A stretch of DNA of 64,000 nt from the NCBI RefSeq assembly GCF_042660705.1, contig NZ_JBHSUQ010000001.1; one strand, given 5' to 3'. Below, piece after piece: positions 9,075 through 17,333 of the stretch (its first letter is position 1; each line of letters begins with the position of its first letter). The stretch comes from Undibacterium_A arcticum (GTDB lineage: Bacteria; Pseudomonadota; Gammaproteobacteria; Burkholderiales; Burkholderiaceae_D). The translations under genes and the position numbers were made by a program. Under the pieces are notes generated by a model. The model worked only from the letters and a program-made list of their open reading frames with translations, was not told where the DNA came from and did no database searches.

Positions 9075-10106
9075 ATGACGACAAGCGTGCTGATCAATCA
9101 GCAATTTCAACTGGCCGCCCGCCCAGTCGGCATGCCAAAGCCGAGCGACTGGAACTTCATCTCCGCGCCAGTGCGCGAGCTGGCCGATGGCGAGATCCTG
9201 GTCAAAGCCCTGTACCTGTCGCTCGACCCCGCAATGCGCGGTTGGATGAATGAAGGCAAGTCCTATATCCGTCCGGTTGCGATCGGTGAAATCATGCGCG
9301 CCGGCGGTATCGGTCGCGTGATCGCATCGAAGTCACCCAAATTCGCCATCGGCGATATCGTGTCCGGCGGCATCGGCGTCCAGCAATACTGGGTCGGCGC
9401 CGCCGCCGACAAGACCGCGGGGTTCTACAAAGTCGATCCCAAAGCCGCGCCGCTGCCCAAATACCTGAACGCGCTCGGCATGCCCGGAATGACCGCCTAC
9501 TTCGGCCTGCTCGAAGTCGGCCAGCCGAAAGCCGGCGAAACCGTCGTCGTGTCCGGCGCTGCCGGCGCGGTCGGCCAGAGCGTCGGCCAAGTCGCCAAAC
9601 ACAAGGGCTGCCGCGTGGTCGGCATTGCCGGCGGCAAGGAAAAAAGCGATTTCGTCGTCAACGAACTTGGCTTCGACGCCTGCATCGACTACAAGGCCGG
9701 CACACTGAAAGAAGGCCTGAAACAGCACTGCCCGGACGGCGTCGACATCTATTTCGACAACGTCGGCGGCGAAATCCTCGATACTGTCCTCACCAAGATC
9801 AACCTGAAAGCCCGCATCATCATCTGCGGCGCCATCTCGCAGTACAACAACACGACCCCGGTCAAGGGTCCGGCCAACTACCTGTCGTTACTGGTCAACC
9901 GCGCCCGGATGGAAGGCATCGTGGTATTCGACTACGCTGACCGCTACCATATCGGCGCAGCCGAAATAGTCAAGTGGATGCAGCAAGGCACTTTCAAGAC
10001 ACGGGAAGATATCGTCGAAGGTCTGGAGAATTTCCCGGATGCGTTATTGATGCTGTTCGAAGGAAAAAATTTCGGCAAGCTGGTGCTGAAGGTGGCCGAC
10101 GAATAG
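9075..10106 (+). CDS. curA: NADPH-dependent oxidoreductase, CurA-like MDR family
   Basis: 343 residues, zinc-free medium-chain reductase of the leukotriene B4 12-hydroxydehydrogenase/curcumin reductase group. Seen: VRELADGEILVKALYLSLDP, PGMTAYFGLLEVGQPKAG, the Rossmann motif VVVSGAAGAVGQSVGQVAKH, and YFDNVGGEILDTVL in the NADP half. It reduces activated C=C bonds with NADPH; E. coli CurA is the nearest named type, but the symbol is by family resemblance. The ATG follows GGAGAAAGAC. A strong terminator comes straight after. Confidence 0.88.
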   Translation: MTTSVLINQQFQLAARPVGMPKPSDWNFISAPVRELADGEILVKALYLSLDPAMRGWMNEGKSYIRPVAIGEIMRAGGIGRVIASKSPKFAIGDIVSGGIGVQQYWVGAAADKTAGFYKVDPKAAPLPKYLNALGMPGMTAYFGLLEVGQPKAGETVVVSGAAGAVGQSVGQVAKHKGCRVVGIAGGKEKSDFVVNELGFDACIDYKAGTLKEGLKQHCPDGVDIYFDNVGGEILDTVLTKINLKARIIICGAISQYNNTTPVKGPANYLSLLVNRARMEGIVVFDYADRYHIGAAEIVKWMQQGTFKTREDIVEGLENFPDALLMLFEGKNFGKLVLKVADE

Positions 10107-10126
10107 TCTCCATTTCAAAGTCCTTG

Positions 10127-10165
10127 AAAAACCGCCATTCCGGTATGCTCTGGAATGGCGGTTTT
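10127..10165 (+). terminator. Intrinsic terminator after curA
   Basis: Hairpin AAAACCGCCATTCC/GGAATGGCGGTTTT with a 10-nt loop, ending in a T run; 20 bp past the curA stop. Confidence 0.9.
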
Positions 10166-10244
10166 TATTTGGACGACAAGTTTCTAGCCCGCTGGTTTTG
10201 CAGTTGCCGTTGCCGTTGCGCTTGAAGTTCCGCTTGAGACGCTG

Positions 10245-10432
10245 CCGTCTGTGCGCCAAGCAAAGCGGATCAGAAATGAAATGTCTGAGCGCAGCGAGTT
10301 GTTTTCATTTCCCGCTTTGCTTGGCGCACAGACGGGAACCCGAAGGGCAGCGTCTGCGCGGTCGCCTTTCTTTGCTTACTTTTCTTTGGCGAAGCAAAGA
10401 AAAGTGAGTGGCCGCCGGGCCACCCCCGGCCA
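10245..10432. repeat. Structured intergenic repeat with two long hairpins
   Basis: A 24-bp perfect inverted repeat (10245-10268 and 10312-10335, starting CCGTCTGTGCGCCAAGC) encloses 43 bp. It is followed by a second perfect hairpin, ACTTTTCTTTG/CAAAGAAAAGT (10378-10405), then a GGCCGCCGGGCC-type GC block. I recognise this kind of element from many betaproteobacterial genomes as a dispersed intergenic repeat. No transposase is present. It fills most of the 420-bp gap after curA. Confidence 0.75.
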
Positions 10433-10526
10433 GTGCCCACGAAGTGCAACCAGCCAACAATCAAAATCGATCGGCGCTTGATAAAATGTTGCGCTTGGCA
10501 ACCCCACCGACCTTGTTGGAAACAAC

Positions 10527-10646
10527 ATGAAAATCATTTGCCGCGTAACTGTTATATCGATTGCCGTGGCCATCAGTCTCGCCGATGTGCCGGCGGCTTC
10601 ATTCAATGCCAAAGCGCCGCCAAAAACGAAACTATGGGCGACATGA
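10527..10646 (+). CDS. Possible 39-residue leader peptide overlapping the ferredoxin start
   Basis: Small open frame MKIICRVTVISIAVAISLAD... with a positively charged start, a hydrophobic core and a short tail KAPPKTKLWAT, resembling a bare signal sequence. Its TGA overlaps the ferredoxin ATG in the form ATGA at 10643-10646, an arrangement typical of translational coupling. It could instead be chance. No family recognised. Confidence 0.35.
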   Translation: MKIICRVTVISIAVAISLADVPAASFNAKAPPKTKLWAT

Positions 10647-10945
10647 ACACCCATTTTTCAGTCAAGATTGAACCCAAAGGCTGGGATTTTGAAGCTCAGG
10701 ATTCTCTGTCCCTGCTCGAAGTGGCCCAATTTGCCGACATCACCTTACCCAGCTCCTGCCGCAATGGCACCTGCCGCACCTGCATGTGCCGCCTGATCAG
10801 CGGCCAAGTCAAATACGTCATCGAATGGCCCGGCCTCAGCGCCGAAGAAAAAGCCGACGGCTACATTCTGCCGTGCGTCGCCTATCCACAATCGGACGTC
10901 ATCATCGATGTCCCCGGCGCAACACGACGCCGAAGTCCGACATGA
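10643..10945 (+). CDS. Small 2Fe-2S ferredoxin
   Basis: About 100 residues, plant-type ferredoxin fold. The cluster ligands are in SSCRNGTCRTCMCRLISG (C-x4-C-x2-C) with the fourth Cys in YILPCVAYPQSDV. It transfers single electrons to a partner oxygenase or reductase that is not adjacent here. Two in-frame starts (10634, 10643) are possible; 10643 is chosen because it forms an ATGA overlap with the small upstream frame. The protein is close to stand-alone ferredoxins found beside EamA genes in related genomes, but the pairing is not informative about substrate. Confidence 0.85.
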   Translation: MNTHFSVKIEPKGWDFEAQDSLSLLEVAQFADITLPSSCRNGTCRTCMCRLISGQVKYVIEWPGLSAEEKADGYILPCVAYPQSDVIIDVPGATRRRSPT

Positions 10946-11083
10946 CTCGCCAATCCTGACTGCAAACTTGACCGACCGCCGATCACTACCGGCGCACGTT
11001 TGACGGACACTTTCTAGATGACGTCGCACTGATACGGTATATTCTAAGATGTTACCGAGATGTTACCGAGGTGGAGAAATTCG

Positions 11084-12140
11084 ATGCATCGTGGCGTTAT
11101 CTATGCGCTGGCGGCGGCCGTATTGTTCGGCGCCGGCACGCCGTTTTCGAAAACGCTGGTCGGCGAAATCGCCCCGGTTACGCTGGCCGGATTGTTGTAC
11201 CTCGGCAGCGGCTTGGGCTTGCTGGCGTGGTTCATCGTACGCACCATGAAACCGAATGGCCAGCAGACCGACACTGCGCACCTTACCGCGCCGGATTTGC
11301 CGTGGCTGGCCGGCGCGATTGCCACAGGTGGTATCGCCGGCCCGGTGTTGCTGATGCTCGGACTGACGCTCACTCCGGCATCGTCCGCCTCGCTGTTGCT
11401 CAACATGGAGGGCGTGTTGACCGCCATGCTTGCATGGTTTGTGTTCAAGGAAAATTTCGACCGCCGCATTTGCCGGCATGGCGCTCATCGTGCTTGCCGG
11501 CGTGCTGTTGTCGTGGGAACAAATTCCGGTGCTCGGCATGCCATGGGGCGCCTTGGCCATCGTTGGCGCCTGCCTGTGCTGGGCCATCGACAACAACCTG
11601 ACACGCAGGATCTCGGCCAGCGATGCAGTGCAGATCGCCGGCCTCAAGGGGCTAGTCGCGGGTTCGGTCAATCTGACGATCGCCCTGGCACTCGGTTTTT
11701 CGCTGCCGGAATTGCGTATGGTATTGGCAGCCGGCGTCATTGGTTTTTGCGGCTACGGCCTCAGTCTCGTGATGTTCGTACTGGCGCTTCAGCATCTCGG
11801 CACAGCGCGAACCGGCGCGTATTTCTCGGCTGCGCCTTTTGTCGGCGCAGCGATTTCATTGCTAATGCTGGGCGAAAATCCGGGCACCGTCTTTTGGGTC
11901 GCAGCAACGCTGATGGGCGCCGGCATCTGGCTGCACCTGACCGAAACGCACGAACATGAGCATCAGCATGAACCCATGTCTCACACCCATGCGCACAACC
12001 ATGACGCGCATCACCATCACGAGCATGATTTCGAGTGGGATGACAAGGAGCCGCATGTGCACCCGCACCGCCACCAAGCGCTCAGGCATACGCATCCGCA
12101 TTACCCGGATATACATCATCGCCATCCCCATAAGCATTGA
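11084..12140 (+). CDS. EamA/DMT-family transporter with His-rich tail (frameshifted)
   Basis: Ten-TM drug/metabolite transporter, about 351 residues if repaired. N-terminal half (MHRGVIYALAAAVLFGAGTP to WFVFKENFDRR) and C-terminal half (AGMALIVLAGVLLSWEQIPV onwards) are in different frames; removing one T from ATTT near 11469-11471 restores FDRRIAGMALIVLAG. The last 55 residues are extraordinarily His-rich (HTHAHNHDAHHHHEHDFEWD), likely metal binding on the cytoplasmic side, which suggests metal efflux or sensing (inference). RBS GAGGTGGAG precedes 11084. The total length (3n+1) fits a single inserted base. Confidence 0.8.
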
Positions 12141-12393
12141 TCGTTTGCTATTGGCGCACAACAGTCTGTGAATGTCGGTTCGTGGGTAAGACCAACGCCA
12201 GCCGTTCGGCCCTTTTCGCTATTTTCCAGCTGGATGAAGGCTACGACAGTGAAATGGCTGCTTCGACTGCGAAGGGCCAGTTGGTTTGAGATGAGGATAA
12301 GAGGCTGCTTTGGAATGCGGATCAGCGGTGCGAATACGCACCTTTGAACCGCATTCACTACCACGCCCTCAGACTCGATCTGCGTGACCCTCA

Positions 12394-12747
12394 TCACCTG
12401 CGCTGATGGGCGCAAGCGACGTCGTATTGCGAAACGCTGGCAATATTGACTGAATTCTGCGGTTGTTGTCCGGCATATACCGTTCCTGCCGTCCCGCTCG
12501 GATTGAAAGCCGATCCGGGCGCCGTAGCGGTATTGCCTGGTGTATTAGGAGCCGCCGCACTGCCGCAGCTCTGGTTTGGCTGCCCGGTAGTCGATGGACC
12601 GTGCACTGTCGGTTGTGCTACATGGGTCGTGACGACCGATGTCTGCCGCGCATGCATCGGCCGGTCGGGCGTGCCTGTGGCGGCCAGTGCAGTTGATCCG
12701 ACCAGCAACAAACTGCCGATCGACGTGCAAGTCACAAGGGATTTCAT
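12394..12747 (-). CDS. Small secreted protein of unknown function
   Basis: 117 residues with signal peptide (MKSLVTCTSIGSLLLVGSTA, cleaved near ALAA-TG), then a Thr/Pro/Gln/Asn-rich low-complexity body with one Cys and a C-terminal end SVSQYDVACAHQRR with another. No recognised domain. Start fixed by AGGAG eight nt upstream; in-frame starts further upstream are unlikely. Divergent from gbsR. Confidence 0.65.
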   Translation of the reverse strand: MKSLVTCTSIGSLLLVGSTALAATGTPDRPMHARQTSVVTTHVAQPTVHGPSTTGQPNQSCGSAAAPNTPGNTATAPGSAFNPSGTAGTVYAGQQPQNSVNIASVSQYDVACAHQRR

Positions 12748-12988
12748 GAACGCGCTCCTTTCATTAAAGGAATTGAACACCATGCATTGATTAGCGTAGT
12801 GGCGTTCGACATCCCGGAGCAAATCGGGGTTCCCCGACGGGGGATCAAAGGAAGCTCACTGTGCGGATGCACAAAATGTCCGCGAGGCGGCGACGTCACG
12901 GAGAAAAAACGAGCCAGATTTTCTCTTATATCCTATAATTTCAGTAATTCCTGAAAATTCAATAATTCCAGCAAAGAAACACAACAAT

Positions 12989-13606
12989 ATGGACACCCTC
13001 ACCCCGCTCACCCAGCGCTTCATCCTGCACTTCGGCGAAATGGGCAGCCGCTGGGGCATCAACCGCACGGTCGGGCAAATTTACGCGTTGTTATATGTAC
13101 TGAACAAGCCGCTCAATGCCGATGAAATCGCCGAGCACCTGTCGTTCTCGCGCTCGAACGTCAGCATGGGGCTCAAGGAATTGCAATCGTGGCGGCTGGT
13201 CAAGCTGTTGCACCAGCCGGGCGACCGGCGCGAATATTTTGAGCCGCCGAAGGATATCTGGGATATTTTCAAGACACTGCTGGAAGAGCGTCGCCGCCGT
13301 GAAGTTGAGCCGACGTTGTCGATGCTGCGCGACGCGCTGCTGGAAACTGCGACCACCGAGGTGGACCGCGTGGCGCAGCGACGGATGCGCGAAATGTACG
13401 ACCTAATCGAATTGTCGAGCTCATGGTTTGACGATGTGCAACGTCTGTCGCCGGAAACCCTGACATCCTTGATGAAAATGGGGGCTACCGTCAAAAAATT
13501 GCTGGATGTGCGGGAGAAATTCCGTTTCGGCAAGGCTGCCGACGCGGGCGCGATGCCAGCCGCGACAAACAAGATCCCGCTGGACGATGCTGACAAACCG
13601 GAGTGA
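12989..13606 (+). CDS. GbsR/MarR-family transcriptional regulator
   Basis: 205 residues. Winged-helix region HFGEMGSRWGINRTVGQIYA and the recognition segment LNADEIAEHLSFSRSNVSMG (residues about 40-60) match the GbsR branch of MarR regulators. C-terminal helices probably dimerise. It is transcribed directly ahead of cydP-cydA-cydB-cydX with 4 bp to cydP, so it very likely controls the cytochrome bd operon, as for similar genes in Burkholderiales. Its signal is unknown. Confidence 0.87.
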   Translation: MDTLTPLTQRFILHFGEMGSRWGINRTVGQIYALLYVLNKPLNADEIAEHLSFSRSNVSMGLKELQSWRLVKLLHQPGDRREYFEPPKDIWDIFKTLLEERRRREVEPTLSMLRDALLETATTEVDRVAQRRMREMYDLIELSSSWFDDVQRLSPETLTSLMKMGATVKKLLDVREKFRFGKAADAGAMPAATNKIPLDDADKPE

Positions 13607-13610
13607 ACGG

Positions 13611-13886
13611 ATGGCCTCAATCCGGTTGCCACGCCATCTGCACTACCCGCATTTCACGCGACTACCGCTGGCGCTTGAAATCGCGCTGGCGCTGCTAATC
13701 AAGATCCTGATTCTGATCCTGTTGTGGCATGCGTTCTTCTCGACGCCGCAGACCAAAAAGATGCGGATGCCGACGCCGCAGGTCGAACAGCATTTGCTGA
13801 CGCCGCCCGCCATCGCGGCAACGCCGAAGGCCGCAGCACCCATTTCCTCTTCCACTCCAAAGGCTCACGATGATACCCATCGATGA
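13611..13886 (+). CDS. cydP: Cytochrome bd oxidase small subunit CydP
   Basis: 91 residues with one TM helix (LALEIALALLIKILILILLW), preceded by LPRHLHYPHFTRLPL and followed by FFSTPQTKKMRMPTPQVEQH, the CydP signature. CydP is found next to cydAB in Proteobacteria and is needed for full oxidase function in some species. It overlaps cydA by 17 nt, so translation is likely coupled. Start at 13611 follows gbsR by 4 bp. Confidence 0.88.
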   Translation: MASIRLPRHLHYPHFTRLPLALEIALALLIKILILILLWHAFFSTPQTKKMRMPTPQVEQHLLTPPAIAATPKAAAPISSSTPKAHDDTHR

Positions 13887-15480
13887 AGTTGTCAGTCTGT
13901 CGCGCCTGCAGTTCGCTGCCACCGCGATGTTTCACTTCCTGTTTGTGCCGCTCACGCTCGGTCTGGCGTGGATCCTGGTCATCATGGAGTCGGTCTATGT
14001 GATGACCGGGCGCGAAATCTATCGCGACATGACCAAGTTCTGGGGCAAGCTGTTCGGCATCAATTTTGCGATGGGGATCACCACCGGCATCACGCTGGAG
14101 TTCCAGTTCGGCACCAACTGGGCCTATTACTCGCATTACGTCGGTGATATCTTCGGTACGCCATTGGCGCTTGAGGGCATCATGGCCTTCTTCCTCGAGT
14201 CGACCTTCGTCGGCCTGTTTTTTTTCGGCTGGCAGCGGCTGTCGCGCGTGCAGCATCTGACAGTCACCTTCCTGGTCGCGCTCGGCTCCAGCCTGTCGGC
14301 AGTGTGGATTCTGATCGCGAACGGCTGGATGAACAATCCGGTCGGCGCCGAATTCAATTTTGAAACGATGCGCATGGAGCTGACCAGCATCCAGGACGTG
14401 ATCTTCAATCCGGTGGCGCAGGTGAAATTTGTGCATACGGTCGCGGCCGGCTATGTGGCGGCGTCGATGTTCGTGCTCGGGATCTCTTCCTATTACTTGC
14501 TGAAGGCGCGCGACACCGCGTTTGCGCTGCGCTCGTTCGCGGTGGCGGCCGCCTTCGGACTGGCGTCGACGCTGTCGGTGATCGTGCTGGGCGACGAATC
14601 CGGCTACACCGCCGGCGAGGTGAACAAGGTCAAGCTGGCCGCGATCGAGGCCGAATGGGAAACCGAGCCGGCGCCGGCCGGCATCACCGTGGTCGGACTG
14701 CCGAACGAGGCCAAGCAGCGTACCGATTATGCGATCAAGATCCCGTATCTGTTGGGGCTGATCGGGACCCGTTCGACCGACAAGGAGATCACCGGCATCA
14801 AGGACCTGAAGAAGATGCATGAGGTCCGCATCCGCAACGGCATGTTGGCCTATGCGGCATTGCTGCGACTGAAATCGGGCGACAAGTCACCCGCGGCGCG
14901 CGCAGCGTTCGATCAACTCAAAGTCGATCTCGGCCATGGCCTGCTGCTGAAGAAATACGCGCCCAACGTGGTCGATGCAACGCCCGAGCAGATCGCGCTG
15001 GCAGTCAATGATAGCGTGCCGCAAATCTGGCCGATGTTCTGGGGCTTTCGGGTCATGGTCGGGCTGGGGCTGCTGTTTCTGTTCATCTTCAGCGCGGCAT
15101 TCTATTTCCTGATCTGCAAAAAACTCGCGCAGCAACGCTGGCTGCTGAAGCTGGCGCTGTTTTCCATCCCGCTGCCGTGGGTCGCGATCGAGGTCGGCTG
15201 GGTGGTGGCGGAATACGGTCGCCAGCCGTGGACCATTGCGGGCGTGCTGCCAACCCATCTGTCGGCTTCCACTTTGCAGCCGTCGAGCCTGTATTTCAGC
15301 CTGGCCGGTTTCATGGGCTTTTACACGCTGCTGTTCGTGATCGAGATGATGCTGATGTTTAAATATGCGCGCCAAGGCCCAGCCAGCCTGCATACCGGCA
15401 AATATCACGGCGAGCTGCCGCAACCATCCGCCACCGCCATTGCAGGGGCTGGCGCTGCCATCCCGCCTGCCGCCGTTTAA
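13870..15480 (+). CDS. cydA: Cytochrome bd ubiquinol oxidase subunit I
   Basis: 536 residues, full length. Seen: LSRLQFAATAMFHFLFVPLT with the heme b595 His, the QFGTNWAYYSHYVGDIFGTP region, heme b558 ligands (His in VQVKFVHTVAAGY; Met in the later helix), the quinol-binding Q-loop of the long E. coli type (about 250-390), and GRQPWTIAGVLPT. It oxidises ubiquinol and reduces O2 at low oxygen, generating proton motive force without pumping. Part of gbsR-cydPABX. Confidence 0.97.
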   Translation: MIPIDEVVSLSRLQFAATAMFHFLFVPLTLGLAWILVIMESVYVMTGREIYRDMTKFWGKLFGINFAMGITTGITLEFQFGTNWAYYSHYVGDIFGTPLALEGIMAFFLESTFVGLFFFGWQRLSRVQHLTVTFLVALGSSLSAVWILIANGWMNNPVGAEFNFETMRMELTSIQDVIFNPVAQVKFVHTVAAGYVAASMFVLGISSYYLLKARDTAFALRSFAVAAAFGLASTLSVIVLGDESGYTAGEVNKVKLAAIEAEWETEPAPAGITVVGLPNEAKQRTDYAIKIPYLLGLIGTRSTDKEITGIKDLKKMHEVRIRNGMLAYAALLRLKSGDKSPAARAAFDQLKVDLGHGLLLKKYAPNVVDATPEQIALAVNDSVPQIWPMFWGFRVMVGLGLLFLFIFSAAFYFLICKKLAQQRWLLKLALFSIPLPWVAIEVGWVVAEYGRQPWTIAGVLPTHLSASTLQPSSLYFSLAGFMGFYTLLFVIEMMLMFKYARQGPASLHTGKYHGELPQPSATAIAGAGAAIPPAAV

Positions 15481-15496
15481 GGATCCAGGAGCCGCG

Positions 15497-16637
15497 ATGA
15501 TCTTCGACTATGAAACCCTGAAAGTAATCTGGTGGTGCTTTGTCGGCGTGCTGCTGATCGGCTTCGCACTGACTGACGGCTTCGACTTCGGTGTCGGTAC
15601 CTTGCTGCCATTTGGGCAAGAGCGACATCGAACGCCGCATCATCATCAATTCGATTGGCCCGACCTGGGAAGGCAACCAGACCTGGTTCATCACCGCCGG
15701 CGGCGCGATGTTCGCGGCATGGCCGCTGGTGTATGCAGCGGCGTTTTCCGGCTTTTACATCGCGTTGATGCTGGTGCTGTTCGCATTGTTTTTCCGGCCG
15801 GTCGGTTTCGACTATCGCGGCAAGATCGCCGATCCGCGCTGGCGCAGCGCCTGGGACTGGGGCCTGTTTGTCGGCGGTTTCGTGCCGCCCTTGATCTTCG
15901 GCGTCGCGTTCGGCAACCTGCTGCTGGGCGTACCCTTCCATTACGACAACACGATGCGGATGGAGTACACCGGCAATTTCTTCGGCTTACTCAATCCTTT
16001 CGGCCTGTTGGCTGGGGTAGTCAGCGTCGCGATGCTGGTGATGCATGGCGCCGCCTTCCTGCAAGTCAAAACGGAAGGCGTGCTGGCCGGGCGTGCGCGC
16101 AAGGCCGCGACCGGTGCCGCGCTGCTGCTAGTCGTCGCTTTCATTTTGGCCGGGCTGTGGGTCGCGATCGGCATCGACGGCTACCGCATCGTGACCATGC
16201 CCGATAGCAATTCGGCCTTCATGCCGGTCGCCAAGACGGTCGAGAGAGTCAGCGGCGCCTGGCTCGACAATTATCATCGCTGGCCACTGACCTGGGTGCT
16301 GCCGCTACTGGCCATCGGCGGCGCGCTGCTGTGCATATTGTTCAGCGCGCTGCAGCGTGCATTGGCCGCGTTTTTGGCCAGCGGCACGGCAGTTGCCGGC
16401 GTGATCCTGACCGCCGGCGTGTCAATGTTTCCATTCGTGATGCCGTCGTCGCTGGAGCCGAACAGCAGCCTGACCGCCTGGGACGCAGTTGCGAGCCATA
16501 AGAGTCTGGCGATCATGTTCTGGGTGGTGGTCGTGTTCTTGCCGATCATCATGCTGTATACCACCTGGGTTTATCGCGTGGTGCGCGGCAAGGTGACCGA
16601 GCAACATATCAATGAGAACGAGCATTCAAGCTATTAG
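15497..16637 (+). CDS. cydB: Cytochrome bd ubiquinol oxidase subunit II (frameshifted)
   Basis: About 379 residues if repaired. The first 40 residues (MIFDYETLKVIWWCFVGVLL to DGFDFGVGTLLP) and the rest (LGKSDIERRIIINSIGPTWE, then EGNQTWFITAGGAMFAAWPL) are in different frames; one extra T in CCATTTGGGC near 15610-15613 explains it. Length 3n+1 agrees. Otherwise intact: the GWNG-like and ITAGGA motifs and eight TM segments are visible. CydB structurally mirrors CydA and does not bind heme. RBS AGGAG lies 6-10 nt upstream of the ATG. Confidence 0.9.
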
Positions 16638-16645
16638 GAGCAGCC

Positions 16646-16822
16646 ATGTGGTATTTCAACTGGATTTTGGGAATCGGGCTGGCGCTGGCCTTCGGTATCA
16701 TTAACGTGATGTGGCTGGAAGCCAACTACGCGTTCGGTGAACGCGACGAGGACAAGACGCGCGAAAGTTTTGAGACCGCGCGCGACGCCGGCCTGCGCGA
16801 CGACCGGGAGCGCGGCAAGTAG
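16646..16822 (+). CDS. cydX: Cytochrome bd oxidase small subunit CydX/YbgT
   Basis: 58 residues. One N-terminal TM helix MWYFNWILGIGLALAFGIIN followed by VMWLEANYAF and a charged tail RDEDKTRESFETARD. The start MWYFxWILG is the CydX signature. CydX is usually about 37-45 residues; the C-terminal extension is longer here. It stabilises the heme centres. GGAG precedes the start; 8 bp after cydB. Confidence 0.92.
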   Translation: MWYFNWILGIGLALAFGIINVMWLEANYAFGERDEDKTRESFETARDAGLRDDRERGK

Positions 16823-16967
16823 GCCAAATGATGCGCTGAAATCGCAAAATTCGCGGGAGTATATGGCAAAACATGTAATAAGGTCCACGCATTTATTGCG
16901 CTATATTTTAATACACCGCCCAGTATATTTTTTCTGCAAAATCATCCCGCAGCACTTCAATACCACG

Positions 16968-17002
16968 AAAAAAACGCCTCAAATCATTCTGCGGCGTTTT
17001 TT
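16968..17002. terminator. Bidirectional terminator-like hairpin
   Basis: GAAAAAAACGCC...GGCGTTTTTT hairpin, A-rich on one side and T-rich on the other; it can end cydX (+) and the - strand frame at 17036. Confidence 0.75.
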
Positions 17003-17035
17003 GCGACGGTGCAGGCAATCGCCTGACTGACTTTT

Positions 17036-17227
17036 TTACTTGCTGCGGCTTTTGTATTCGCCGGTGCGGGTATCGATCTCGATCTTGTCGCCCTGTTCGA
17101 CGAACAGTGAATCGTTTATTTGCGCCTTGGTGTGCTCCGGCATGGTTTCCGCTATTTGCGCCACGGCCCCTGCCAAATCGATTACCGCCAGCGTCAGATT
17201 GACAATCAGGTCGCGCTCATTAGTCAT
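17036..17227 (-). CDS. 63-residue protein ending in an EF-P-like C-terminus; probable efp remnant
   Basis: N-terminal 40 residues (MTNERDLIVNLTLAVIDLAG...) have no recognised relative. The last 23, LFVEQGDKIEIDTRTGEYKS then RSK, match the end of domain III of EF-P; the intact EF-P 1.4 kb away ends LFVSQDDMIEIDTRTNEYKK, about 16 of 20 identical. The homologous DNA (17036-17107) is GC-rich, unlike the intact efp. Either a fused leftover of an older efp copy on the - strand, or a small protein carrying an EF-P tail. See the matching earP remnant at 19371-19457. Confidence 0.55.
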   Translation of the reverse strand: MTNERDLIVNLTLAVIDLAGAVAQIAETMPEHTKAQINDSLFVEQGDKIEIDTRTGEYKSRSK

Positions 17228-17333
17228 CTTTCATCGTTCAGTGTCATACGGCGGACGGCATGATTACATTACACTGTCGAATGCAAAGCCGCCGGGCAAT
17301 AAAAAAGCGTCGATTACTGTTGAAATTTGAATC

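Noticed and set aside
12116..12415. 99-codon - strand frame between the EamA and secreted-protein genes
   Set aside because: No leader, domain or ribosome site; composition not convincingly coding.
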